A model generated the notes under the pieces. That model saw only the letters and a list, made by a program, of their open reading frames with translations. It was not told the origin of the DNA and did not search any database. DNA of 64,000 nucleotides from Roseospira navarrensis (GTDB taxonomy: Bacteria > Pseudomonadota > Alphaproteobacteria > Rhodospirillales > Rhodospirillaceae), in contig NZ_WIVE01000006.1 of the NCBI RefSeq assembly GCF_009601025.1, forward strand, positions 1 through 64,000, written 5' to 3'. This document shows positions 1 to 7,413 of this stretch, piece after piece. A program made the position numbers and the translations under genes. Within the stretch, counting starts at the first letter, position 1, and each line of letters begins with the position of its first letter.

Positions 1-348
1 CTCCTGGGCATCGCCACCACCAAAGGCCCAATCTCCTACGATATGTTGATCGCGCCGGAAGCAAAGGGATAAGCCTTCACCATTTTTCGTAACGATTCTT
101 ACAAAAGTTTTTCCCGAGAATGCCAAAAGGATTGCCATTCCGCCCATTGAGAACCCAAGAATGCTCGGAATCGCGTTTAGTGCGACTGGCACCCATAAGG
201 GCTGTCCATTGTCGTACACAGCCCAATGATCACCTGACACAAGCGCTACAATCACAGCCCCCCAGAAAAAAGGAGATGAAAACAAAGAATTAAGACCACC
301 ATATACTTGCCAGTATATATACCAGCTTTTTTTCCGAATATTGTTCAT
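1..348 (-). CDS. small integral membrane protein, truncated by the window edge
   Basis: The frame is open for 116 codons from ATG 348 to base 1 with no stop, so the C-terminus lies outside the window. Translation starts MNNIRKKSWYIYWQVYGG and shows two hydrophobic stretches, about residues 24-40 (SSPFFWGAVIVALVSG) and 53-78 (VPVALNAIPSILGFSMGGMA), typical of membrane spans. Its ATG overlaps the stop of the preceding DUF4747-like gene as ATGA, so the two are probably translationally coupled and work together. The DNA is clearly more AT-rich than the rest of the window. I do not recognise the family; a membrane effector or anchoring partner is only an inference. Confidence 0.75.
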   Translation of the reverse strand, partial: MNNIRKKSWYIYWQVYGGLNSLFSSPFFWGAVIVALVSGDHWAVYDNGQPLWVPVALNAIPSILGFSMGGMAILLAFSGKTFVRIVTKNGEGLSLCFRRDQHIVGDWAFGGGDAQE

Positions 349-1196
349 GAAACTTCCTTCGCGACTCTTAGAATCTCAGTAGTGCTCAACTCCCCCTTTT
401 CGACCTCAGCTTCTCTTATTAAAGGATAATCGGAAGTAGCCCCACGAAATCTTTCGCCTTCTTTATTCCGCCCGCTCACTTTAACAAATCCATTATTTTG
501 CGCTACCCTTGCTCTTTTCATATTTTTTTCATTTATTCTTATAGTTTCGCTTTCTTTTGAGCGCTTCATATCTGTTTGTAGTTTCTGAAGCCCCTGTTCA
601 TCAAGCTCTTCCATTATTTCATGTATCTCGTCATCAATGCCATCACTCGGATTAGGCCGCTCCAAATGAATTTCAACGCTATCGATTTGAGGCATAGCAA
701 GCAGGCGGTCCAACGTATCTTTTTCCGGGACTATTGAAACGTTTATCTCGTATATAAAACCGGCTTCCTCATTAAAATTATCAAATAGCCGCATAAGAGC
801 TTTCCTGAGAAGATTGGGTGACAATTTTTTTCCATGTTGGTTTTTTCTCTCGTAATAAAGTCTATGAGTTTTTGGATCAAACAGAAACAAAAAAACTCGA
901 CCATTGTAAAGATGGGTCTTTGATAACCTTGCGTCTTCAGCGCTAGCCTCGGATGTAGTGTAGTCTGACCTATCAACAACAGGATCCCTTAGGTCTATCT
1001 CAGTTCCTAATACGATACTCGATTGGAGGAACCCGTCTCTTCTTTTTCTTATCTTTCGAATAGCGGCATTGGAATCTCCCCAATAATTTGCTTCTTTTTG
1101 AGAAACTTTCTCAAAAAGCTCCGCATATATATCTTCGCTATGCGGATGTGAAACCACGTTTAGCACACCAATTTCAATTGTGATTGGATTCGGCAT
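345..1196 (-). CDS. DUF4747-like protein of unknown function
   Basis: A 283-residue soluble protein whose start (MPNPITIEIGVLNVVSHPHS) and overall layout resemble the DUF4747 family as I remember it; the assignment is from memory. A perfect AGGAGGT ribosome binding site at 1202-1208 lies five bases before ATG 1196, which fixes the start. The protein is charged, has no membrane segment, and its C-terminal third (about residues 195-250) is rich in Lys, Arg and Glu. It overlaps the downstream membrane-protein gene by four bases. Base composition and codon use are AT-rich compared with the ALDH gene 117 bases away, which points to recent transfer. No catalytic motif is evident. Confidence 0.8.
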   Translation of the reverse strand: MPNPITIEIGVLNVVSHPHSEDIYAELFEKVSQKEANYWGDSNAAIRKIRKRRDGFLQSSIVLGTEIDLRDPVVDRSDYTTSEASAEDARLSKTHLYNGRVFLFLFDPKTHRLYYERKNQHGKKLSPNLLRKALMRLFDNFNEEAGFIYEINVSIVPEKDTLDRLLAMPQIDSVEIHLERPNPSDGIDDEIHEIMEELDEQGLQKLQTDMKRSKESETIRINEKNMKRARVAQNNGFVKVSGRNKEGERFRGATSDYPLIREAEVEKGELSTTEILRVAKEVS

Positions 1197-1201
1197 ATCA
1201 G

Positions 1202-1208
1202 ACCTCCT
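1202..1208 (-). promoter_or_regulatory. strong Shine-Dalgarno of the DUF4747-like gene
   Basis: The minus strand reads AGGAGGT here, five bases before ATG 1196. Such a full match is unusual in this window, where most genes rely on partial matches or on overlap with the gene before. Confidence 0.7.
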
Positions 1209-1312
1209 GCTTCAATCGAATGTTCTTGCATTCGCTACCAGGAGTCAATAAGTGGCGGTCGGTGCGTTCGCACCTGCTTAGCGGTCTCCAAACGCACCAA
1301 CCAACCAGAATA

Positions 1313-2806
1313 CTAAGTCATGTTGAAGATGATGGTCTTCTTGTGGGTGAAGTGCTCCAGCATGGACTCCAGCGAGGCCTCCTTGCCCAGCCCCGAGGCC
1401 TTGACGCCGCCGTAGGACAGGTTCGGCTGCACGACCAGGTTCTGGTTGACCTGGACGAAGCCCGCCTCCAGCCGCTGGGTGGCATTCATGGCGGTGCGCA
1501 GATCGCGGGTCCAGATGGTGGCGGCGAGGCCGTATTCGCTGGTGTTGGCCTCCTCGATCACGGCGTCGTAGTCGCTGAACCTGAAGATGCAGGCGACGGG
1601 GCCGAAGACCTCCTCCTTGGCGGGCGGCGCGTCCGGGGCAATGTCGGTGAAGATGACCGGCTGCGCGAACAGGCCCTTCTTCAGGGCCGGGTCCTCCGGC
1701 AGCTTCGAGCAGGCGATGGCGGTGCCGCCGGCCGTCTTGCCGGCCTCGATGTAGCCCTGGACCTTCTCGAACTGCTGCGGCGAGATGATGGTGCCGATGT
1801 CGGTGGCCTCGTCCAGCGGGTCGCCCATGACCATGGCATCGACGCGCGCGCGCACTTTCTCGACGAAGGCGTCATGCACGGCCTCGTGCACATAGATGCG
1901 GGACGACGCGGTGCAGCTCTGCCCCTGGCGGGTGAAGCGCATGCCGGTGATGGCGCCCTCCACCGCGCGGTCCAGGTCGGCGTCGTCCATGACGATCATG
2001 GGGCTCTTGCCGCCCAGCTCCAGCGTGACCGGGATCAGCCGGTCGGCGGCGGCGCGGGAGACGATGCGGCCGGTCTCGACCGAGCCGGTGAAGCTGACCT
2101 TGGCGACCTTGGGGTGGGCGACCAGCGGCCCGCCGCACTCCGGGCCGAAGCCGGACAGCATGTTGAAGCAGCCGGCCGGCAGGATCTCGTTCATGATCTG
2201 GCACACGCGCAGCACGGTCAGCGGCGCTTCTTCCGCCGACTTCACAACCACCGTGTTGCCGGCGACCAGGGCCGGGGCGATCTTCATCGCCATCAGCAGC
2301 AGGGGCACGTTCCACGGGATGATCGCCCCGACCACGCCCACGGGCTCGCGCACGGTCACGGTCATCATGTCCGGGTTGAAGGGCACGGTCTCGCCCTTCA
2401 GCTCGGAGCCCAGACCGCCGAAGAACACGAACATGTCGGCGAGCACCCCCGCCTCGACCCGGCTTTCCGTGCGCAGGGCCTTGCCGGTCTCCAGCGCGAT
2501 CAGGCGGCCCAGTTCGTCGGCGTGCTGCGCCAGACGGGCGCCGCACTCGGCCACCAGCTTGCCGCGCTGGCGCGCCGGCATCCGCTTCCAGTCCGCCTGG
2601 GCGCGGGCGGCGGCCTGGACGGCGCGGTCCACGTCCGTGGCGTCACCCTCGGCGGCCTGTCCGATGACGGCGCCGGTCGCCGGGTTGACCACGTCGAAGC
2701 TGCGGCCGGAGGCGGCGGCGACAAAGGCCCCGTCGATCAGGTGCTGACCACTCAGCGCCTGGGCGAGCGCGAACGGGTCGGTCTGCGGCGTGGTGTCGAG
2801 GGGCAT
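1313..2806 (-). CDS. NAD(P)+-dependent aldehyde dehydrogenase
   Basis: A 497-residue enzyme of the ALDH superfamily, which oxidises aldehydes to carboxylates with NAD(P)+. The general base lies in TLELGGKSP (Glu263) and the nucleophile in GQSCTASS (Cys298); FTGS (about 239-242) is the cofactor-loop motif and IPWNVPLL (163-170) the conserved Rossmann-entry segment. Length is normal for tetrameric class 1/2-like ALDHs. The substrate cannot be read from sequence. The gene sits between an AT-rich island and a divergently transcribed alpha/beta hydrolase; no operon partner is visible. ATG 2806 is preceded by GGAT-rich sequence consistent with a ribosome binding site. Confidence 0.93.
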   Translation of the reverse strand: MPLDTTPQTDPFALAQALSGQHLIDGAFVAAASGRSFDVVNPATGAVIGQAAEGDATDVDRAVQAAARAQADWKRMPARQRGKLVAECGARLAQHADELGRLIALETGKALRTESRVEAGVLADMFVFFGGLGSELKGETVPFNPDMMTVTVREPVGVVGAIIPWNVPLLLMAMKIAPALVAGNTVVVKSAEEAPLTVLRVCQIMNEILPAGCFNMLSGFGPECGGPLVAHPKVAKVSFTGSVETGRIVSRAAADRLIPVTLELGGKSPMIVMDDADLDRAVEGAITGMRFTRQGQSCTASSRIYVHEAVHDAFVEKVRARVDAMVMGDPLDEATDIGTIISPQQFEKVQGYIEAGKTAGGTAIACSKLPEDPALKKGLFAQPVIFTDIAPDAPPAKEEVFGPVACIFRFSDYDAVIEEANTSEYGLAATIWTRDLRTAMNATQRLEAGFVQVNQNLVVQPNLSYGGVKASGLGKEASLESMLEHFTHKKTIIFNMT

Positions 2807-3015
2807 GGTCTGGATCCTCCCATCAGGCCGGCCGTTGCGCGGCCGCGCCCTGTTGAATTGTTGTGCAGGCTGGCAGTCATGCCATGCGGGCGGGCGTCGT
2901 TCAAGCGCCCACCGCCGGCGCTCTCCCCAGCGCTCTCCCCAGCGCTCTTCAATGGATCCGGCGGAGCGCCTGTGGTTCGATGACGGGGCGACATCCGCGA
3001 CAGGGAGAGGCGACC

Positions 3016-3909
3016 ATGACCCGCACCGACGAGACCGGCGCCACGGCCCGTCATGTCCTCTGCGCCCGGCCCGAGGGCCTGAAGCGCATGGTCTATCGGG
3101 AATGGGGACCGCCAGCCACGAGTCCAGACCCCGCCTTGCCGCCGGTCCTTTGCGTCCACGGGCTGTCGCGCAACAGCCACGATTTCGATGAGCTCGGCCA
3201 GACCCTGGCGGAGGCCGGCGGGCGTCACACCCTGGCCTGCGACGTGCTGGGGCGCGGCCAGAGCGACTGGCTGGCCGACTCCAGCGGCTATCAGGTGCCG
3301 AACTATGTCGGCGACATGTCCGCGCTGATCGCCCGCGCGGGCACCGATCAGGTGGACTGGGTGGGCACCTCCATGGGCGGGCTGATTGCGCTGGTGATCG
3401 CCGCCAGCCCGCTGTCGCCGATCCGCCGGCTGGTGCTGAACGACGTCGGTCCCTTCGTGCCCAGGGCCGCGCTGGCCCGGATCGCGGACTACACCACGGC
3501 GCCGCCGCCCACCTTCGCGTCGCTGGACGAGGCCGAGGCCCACTTCCGCGACATCCACGCCGACTTCGGCCCCATGACCGATGACGACTGGCAGGCGTTC
3601 ACGCGCAACTCGACGGTGCTGCTGGACGACGGGTCGGGCTGGGGGCGTCACCAGGACCCCGCCATCGGTGATCCCATGCGCGGGGTCGAACCGGCCGACA
3701 TGGACCTGTGGATGCTGTGGGACATGATCCGCTGCCCGGTGCTGGTGCTGCGGGGCGCCCGGTCGGACCTGCTGCTGCCCGAGACGGTCGCGGAGATGAA
3801 GACCCGAGGCCCGGGCTGCACGGTGTACGAGGTCGCCGAGGCCGGGCACGCGCCCATGTTCACCACCGACGCCCTGACCGGCGTCGTGGCCGACTTCCTG
3901 GCGGGATGA
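3016..3909 (+). CDS. alpha/beta hydrolase
   Basis: A 297-residue alpha/beta-hydrolase-fold enzyme, probably an esterase or C-C hydrolase acting in the cytoplasm. The oxyanion motif is CVHG (46-49), the nucleophile elbow GTSMGG gives Ser119, the acid is in RGARSDLL (Asp251) and the base in AGHAPMF (His278), so the triad is complete. The reading frame is open upstream to 2863, but ATG 3016 has GGAGAGG at 3004-3010 and matches the family start, whereas the upstream extension is low-complexity. The gene stands alone, divergent from the ALDH gene; a joint role with it is possible but not shown. Confidence 0.9.
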   Translation: MTRTDETGATARHVLCARPEGLKRMVYREWGPPATSPDPALPPVLCVHGLSRNSHDFDELGQTLAEAGGRHTLACDVLGRGQSDWLADSSGYQVPNYVGDMSALIARAGTDQVDWVGTSMGGLIALVIAASPLSPIRRLVLNDVGPFVPRAALARIADYTTAPPPTFASLDEAEAHFRDIHADFGPMTDDDWQAFTRNSTVLLDDGSGWGRHQDPAIGDPMRGVEPADMDLWMLWDMIRCPVLVLRGARSDLLLPETVAEMKTRGPGCTVYEVAEAGHAPMFTTDALTGVVADFLAG

Positions 3910-3954
3910 TCCCGGCCGAGGTCCGAGGGGCGAGGTTCAAGGGATCGGTCTTCC

Positions 3955-4081
3955 GGGCCTTTGCAAGGGGTTGGGACCTCATGCTCGAGATCCTTCAGCC
4001 GCGTCGCGGCTTCAGGATGACATCCTGTCATTCTATTGTGTCATCCCGCGTGAGCGAAGCGAGACGAGGGATCTCGGGAGG
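3955..4081 (+). repeat. dispersed palindromic repeat, family A, copy 1
   Basis: This 127-bp stretch contains CTCGAGATCCTTCAGCCGC, a CGGCTTCAGGATGACA arm, then TGTCATCCCG and GAGCGAAGCGAGACGAGGG. It aligns over its whole length with the reverse complement of 18373-18499, differing mainly in the central loop. It is itself made of two inverted halves (CGAGATCC...GGATGACA and TGTCATCC...GGGATCTCG). It lies in the gap after the hydrolase gene and has no coding content. Confidence 0.85.
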
Positions 4082-4230
4082 AACGCGCTGACCGCGAGGA
4101 AAGTGCTGTCATGGTCACCGGAGCCGTCGCCTGTTCCGGTCAGGTGTTCCGCTCAGGGCGGGTCTGGCGTGGGCGCGATCCTGTGATAAGCTGCCCGCCC
4201 CGCCCCGGATCCTTCAGACGAGCCCGCCCG

Positions 4231-4515
4231 ATGCCGCCCCTGCCCCGTTTCCGCCTGCCCGTTCCGGCTCCGGCCGTGGCGCGCGCCCTGTGCGTGCTGA
4301 TCCCCGCCGGCATGACGCTGGCCGCCTGTGGCGGCGGCCCGTCGTCGGGGGAGGTCCAGGATCACATGGAACTGTTCTGCCAGACCCACCGCTGTCTGTG
4401 CGTGGAGGACGGCCTGCGCCCCTTCGGCACGGCAGACAAGCAGGAGCCGGACTGGGCCCTGACCGGCGAGCCCAGTTGCCCGCCGGGCTACACCCTGGAA
4501 GAGGTGGACGACTGA
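4231..4515 (+). CDS. small Cys-containing lipoprotein, unknown function
   Basis: A 94-residue protein starting at ATG 4231. A hydrophobic segment (ALCVLIPAGMTLAAC, about residues 18-32) ends in a lipobox-like LAAC followed by GGG, as expected for signal peptidase II processing and lipidation. The mature part is short and acidic and holds four further cysteines (CQTHRCLC and SCPPG), suggesting disulfides or metal binding in the periplasm. I do not recognise a family. The frame is open further upstream to 4111, but that part reads as low-quality coding sequence. The downstream gap carries repeat family B copy 1. Confidence 0.6.
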   Translation: MPPLPRFRLPVPAPAVARALCVLIPAGMTLAACGGGPSSGEVQDHMELFCQTHRCLCVEDGLRPFGTADKQEPDWALTGEPSCPPGYTLEEVDD

Positions 4516-4551
4516 TCCCGACCGCGGCGCTCCGTCGTGCCGGACCGCCTG

Positions 4552-4669
4552 GGCCGGCGCCCTCGGCGCCGCATCGCGGCGCCTGTCCAAAGATGGCCGC
4601 TCAAGGGGCGGCCGGGGCGGCGGCGGCGACGACCCGGACATGTCCGGGGCGTCGCCGATCAGGATCAAT
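4552..4669. repeat. dispersed structured repeat, family B, copy 1
   Basis: About 118 bp built of three successive inverted repeats: a GGCGCC-rich hairpin, a GGCCGC...GCGGCC hairpin, and a 15-bp-armed hairpin at 4625-4656 (GGCGACGACCCGGAC / GTCCGGGGCGTCGCC), ending in GATCAGGAT. The second copy is at 43711-43831. It sits between the convergent lipoprotein and NifX-like genes, the place for a bidirectional terminator. Confidence 0.8.
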
Positions 4670-5127
4670 CAATGACCCCCACAGCAGCCGTGACCGTGGT
4701 CATGGTCATGATCGTGGTTGGGGCCTTGGCCGTGCCCATGCCCATGCCCATGACCCTTCCCCTGACCGTGCCCACCGCCGCAGGAAACGGCCGTCGGCTG
4801 GCTGATGTCGATGCGCCCTTCGGCGATGCCGCGCAGCACGCTGGCGGGGTCGGTGTCCTCCGGGCTGGTCACGACGATCACGCCGCGCGCGCCCATGCGG
4901 CGCAGGAATCCCGCGCCGCATTCCTTCGTCACCAGCACATCCAGAGCGTCGATCGGATGCGGGCCCTGCCCATGGAATTCGTGCAGGGTCATCTCGGGCG
5001 GCAGGTCGATGGGCTCCAGCGGGGTCGCCGCGCCGTCCGCCGCCAGATCGTAGACCAGAAACCGGCGGGTCCGTCCGGCATGGGCGGTGATGGTCTTCAG
5101 GTTCTGACTGGTGAATCCGATCCGCAT
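4669..5127 (-). CDS. dinitrogenase iron-molybdenum cofactor (NifX/NifB-C) domain protein with His-rich tail
   Basis: A 152-residue protein beginning MRIGFTSQNLKTITAHAGRT, the usual opening of the small NifX/NifB C-terminal-type cofactor-binding domain; LDVLVTKECGAGFLRRMGARG fits the core of that fold. After about residue 122 comes a tail rich in HGHG and HDHD with a CCGGH end, which should bind transition metals. ATG 5127 is preferred because AGGAG lies just before it; an in-frame ATG at 5208 would add 27 poorly supported residues. No nitrogenase genes are nearby, so a general role in iron-sulfur or metal-cofactor handling is more likely than nitrogen fixation. A Fur-like site lies upstream. 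Confidence 0.8.
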   Translation of the reverse strand: MRIGFTSQNLKTITAHAGRTRRFLVYDLAADGAATPLEPIDLPPEMTLHEFHGQGPHPIDALDVLVTKECGAGFLRRMGARGVIVVTSPEDTDPASVLRGIAEGRIDISQPTAVSCGGGHGQGKGHGHGHGHGQGPNHDHDHDHGHGCCGGH

Positions 5128-5197
5128 GATGGCTCCTGAGGCTTGGGACGGGCGGGGACATGGTCCACCCCCCGCTTTACGCGTCCGCGCCTCAAGG

Positions 5198-5219
5198 GCG
5201 AATAACAATTCTCAATCGC
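5198..5219 (-). promoter_or_regulatory. possible Fur/Irr-type operator before the NifX-like gene
   Basis: The sequence GCGATTGAGAATTGTTATTCGC (minus strand) is a partly symmetric, AT-rich 22-mer in an otherwise GC-rich gap, 70 bases before ATG 5127. TGAGAAT and TTATTC halves resemble Fur-box hexamers. The match is by eye and imperfect. Confidence 0.35.
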
Positions 5220-5261
5220 AGCGAAATAAAGTCCGCCCGGCTGTCGCACCACCCGGCCCAT

Positions 5262-5293
5262 GGCTATTGTCCTGACGGGTCAGGACAATAGCC
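5262..5293 (-). terminator. perfect 15-bp hairpin after the secretion operon
   Basis: Arms GGCTATTGTCCTGAC (5262-5276) and GTCAGGACAATAGCC (5279-5293) pair perfectly around a two-base centre, nine bases past the last gene of the minus-strand operon. There is no T-run, so it is either a weak terminator, a 3'-end stabiliser, or a protein-binding palindrome. Confidence 0.5.
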
Positions 5294-5301
5294 GGCCAGA
5301 C

Positions 5302-7410
5302 CTACGTCCCCCACTCGCGCACCAGCACGATCAGCACGGAGCGCGCCACACGCGCAAACAGGCTGCGGGCCTCGCCGGCGATGTGGACCCGGCCCACCTG
5401 CTGCAGGTCCGGCGGCGGCCCGTCCAGCGCCACCCGCACACGGTAGACCGCCTGCTCGGGCACGAGGCCGCCCTCCGCCCGGCGCGTCGCCAGCGGCCCG
5501 CCATGGACCGAGCCGAGCACCGCATCGGGTCGCGGCAGCGGCCGCGCCGGCGATGCGGAAACGGCCACGACCCGTCCGGCGCGGGACGGGGCTTCGGTCC
5601 CGACGGGATGGAACACGGCCTCCGCCCCCACCGCGAACCGAGCCAGATCGCCCTCCTCCACATAGGCGTCCACCACCGGCGGTGCGTCCGCCCGCACCAG
5701 CGCCAGCCGGGTGCGCGGCGACAGCCACAGGCCCGGGCGCAGGTCGGGCAGCGGATCCAGCACCGTGCCCGCCAGGGGCGCGACCAGGGTCAGGCGCGCC
5801 GCCTGCTCCGCCAGGGCGCGGACCTCGGCCTCGGCCTGGGCGAGGCGCTCGCGGATCTCGCCGGTCGCCGCCCGCACCACCGGGTCGAGGGCGGCGATCC
5901 GCAGTTCCCGGCGGGCGGTGGCCCGGCGCGCCTCAGCCTCGGCCAGCCCCAGCGTGATGTCGGGCGCCGCGAACACGTAGAGCACATCCCCGGCGGCCAC
6001 ACGGTCGCCGCGCGCCGCCGCCACCCGCTCCAGGCGGGCGGGAAACGGCAGGTACAGCGCGGCCGTCTCGGCCCCCTTCAGCACCGCCGGCGCGGCGATG
6101 CGCGTGGTCCAGGGCACCAGACCGGCCACCACCAGCCCCGCCAGCACCGCGCCGGTGACCGCCGTCCGCCGCCGCCGCAGGATGCGGCGGCGCAGCCGGC
6201 CCCAGACCCGAAGCTCCCGCCAGATGGGCAGCAGGATCAGCCACACGATCTCGGCCACGAACAGCACCACGCCCAGCGCCTTGAAGGCGAAGGTGTAGAC
6301 CAGCAGCGCGATGCCCAGGAACACCACCAGCCGATAGAGCCACGTGGCGATGCCGAAGGCGATCAGGAACCGACGCCGCCCGGGCGCCAACGGCTCCGGC
6401 GGCGGATCGCCCAGGCCGAACAGCCGCTCGCGCAGCCACCACCTGGCCAGCGCGAACGCGCGGGCGTGCAGGTTCGGCATCTCCAGCGCGTCCATGAGCA
6501 GGAAATAGCCGTCGAAGCGCATGAACGGGGAGGCGTTGATGGCCAGCGACGACACCCAGGTGACCGCCGCCAGCACGAACGCCGCCTGCCGCGCCGGACC
6601 CTCGGGCAGCAGGCTCCAGGCCAGCGTGGCCCAGGCCGCCACGGTCAGTTCAGCCCGCATGCCCGCCGCGCCCACCAGCAGCCGCCGCCGCCGCTCGCGC
6701 AGGGTCCAGGCCGCGTTGACGTCGGTGTACAGCATGGGCAGCAGCACCATGAAGGCGACCCCCATGGCCGGGACGCGACAGCCGAACGTCTTGGCGGTGT
6801 AGGCGTGGCCCAACTCGTGGACGGCTTTCACGGCCACCAGCGCGACCGCGAAGGCGACCAGCCCGGCCGGGGTGAAGGCCCGTTCGAACGCCGCCACGAA
6901 CAGGTCCCCCTGCCGCACGATCATCACCAGCCCCAGCAGCAGCGCCGCCACGGTCGCCCCCAGGAACGTCCGCGAGCCCAGCCAGGCCACCGCCCCCCGG
7001 GTGGCGGACAGAAACCCGTCCGGCCGCACCAGCGGCACCCGGAAGAACAGGTAGCGGTGGACCAGCCACGCCCCCGGCGAGGGCCGCGCCGCGCGCGCCG
7101 CCTCGGCGAGGCGCCGGGTCCCGGCCGGGCTGGCGTCCTCGGTCAGTTGCTGGTCGCGCAGGAACACGGCCAGCGCGGCCACGTCATCCGGCGCCAGCCG
7201 CAACGTGGTCTCGCCCGAGACGGCGGCGGCCACCGCCGCAGGGCGCCCCAGATCCCAGCGCACGAGCATTTCGAACGCCGGCCAGTCGATGCGGACATAG
7301 CGGTTGCGGGCCGGGTCGCCGATGGTCCAGGTGGGCGCGCCGTCCAGGGCCGGCGGCCCGGAATGAAGGGTCAGGTCGGCGCGCAATGGCGGCAGAGCGG
7401 CGGTGGTCAT
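5302..7410 (-). CDS. M50-type membrane metallopeptidase fused to a HlyD-like adaptor
   Basis: This 702-residue protein joins three parts. Residues 1-~110 form a soluble N-terminal region (possibly PqqD/RRE-like, inferred). About 145-440 is a polytopic membrane region with an M50 zinc site: HELGH at 198-202 within KAVHELGHAYTA and the third ligand Asp300 in RFDGYFLLMD. After a last membrane segment (~415-435, VTGAVLAGLVVAGLVPW) comes a periplasmic HlyD-type barrel-sandwich and hairpin with the lipoyl-like segments around LERVAAARGDRVAAGDVLY. It is the last gene of the operon, three bases after the GAF-HlyD gene. It probably takes part in exporting or processing the large surface protein; the ATPase of a classical type I system is absent. 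Confidence 0.85.
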   Translation of the reverse strand: MTTAALPPLRADLTLHSGPPALDGAPTWTIGDPARNRYVRIDWPAFEMLVRWDLGRPAAVAAAVSGETTLRLAPDDVAALAVFLRDQQLTEDASPAGTRRLAEAARAARPSPGAWLVHRYLFFRVPLVRPDGFLSATRGAVAWLGSRTFLGATVAALLLGLVMIVRQGDLFVAAFERAFTPAGLVAFAVALVAVKAVHELGHAYTAKTFGCRVPAMGVAFMVLLPMLYTDVNAAWTLRERRRRLLVGAAGMRAELTVAAWATLAWSLLPEGPARQAAFVLAAVTWVSSLAINASPFMRFDGYFLLMDALEMPNLHARAFALARWWLRERLFGLGDPPPEPLAPGRRRFLIAFGIATWLYRLVVFLGIALLVYTFAFKALGVVLFVAEIVWLILLPIWRELRVWGRLRRRILRRRRTAVTGAVLAGLVVAGLVPWTTRIAAPAVLKGAETAALYLPFPARLERVAAARGDRVAAGDVLYVFAAPDITLGLAEAEARRATARRELRIAALDPVVRAATGEIRERLAQAEAEVRALAEQAARLTLVAPLAGTVLDPLPDLRPGLWLSPRTRLALVRADAPPVVDAYVEEGDLARFAVGAEAVFHPVGTEAPSRAGRVVAVSASPARPLPRPDAVLGSVHGGPLATRRAEGGLVPEQAVYRVRVALDGPPPDLQQVGRVHIAGEARSLFARVARSVLIVLVREWGT

Positions 7411-7413
7411 GGC

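Noticed and set aside
1261-1274. Terminator of the ALDH gene (GGTGC-GTTC-GCACC)
   Set aside because: The stem is only five base pairs with no T-run, too weak to support.
2918-2952. Short tandem repeat CCAGCGCTCTCC before the hydrolase gene
   Set aside because: Only about three imperfect units, no symmetry or operator-like features; treated as chance low complexity.
4669-5127. Part of a nitrogen-fixation cluster
   Set aside because: Only the small cofactor-binding domain is present; no nifHDK, nifB or nifE genes are in the window.
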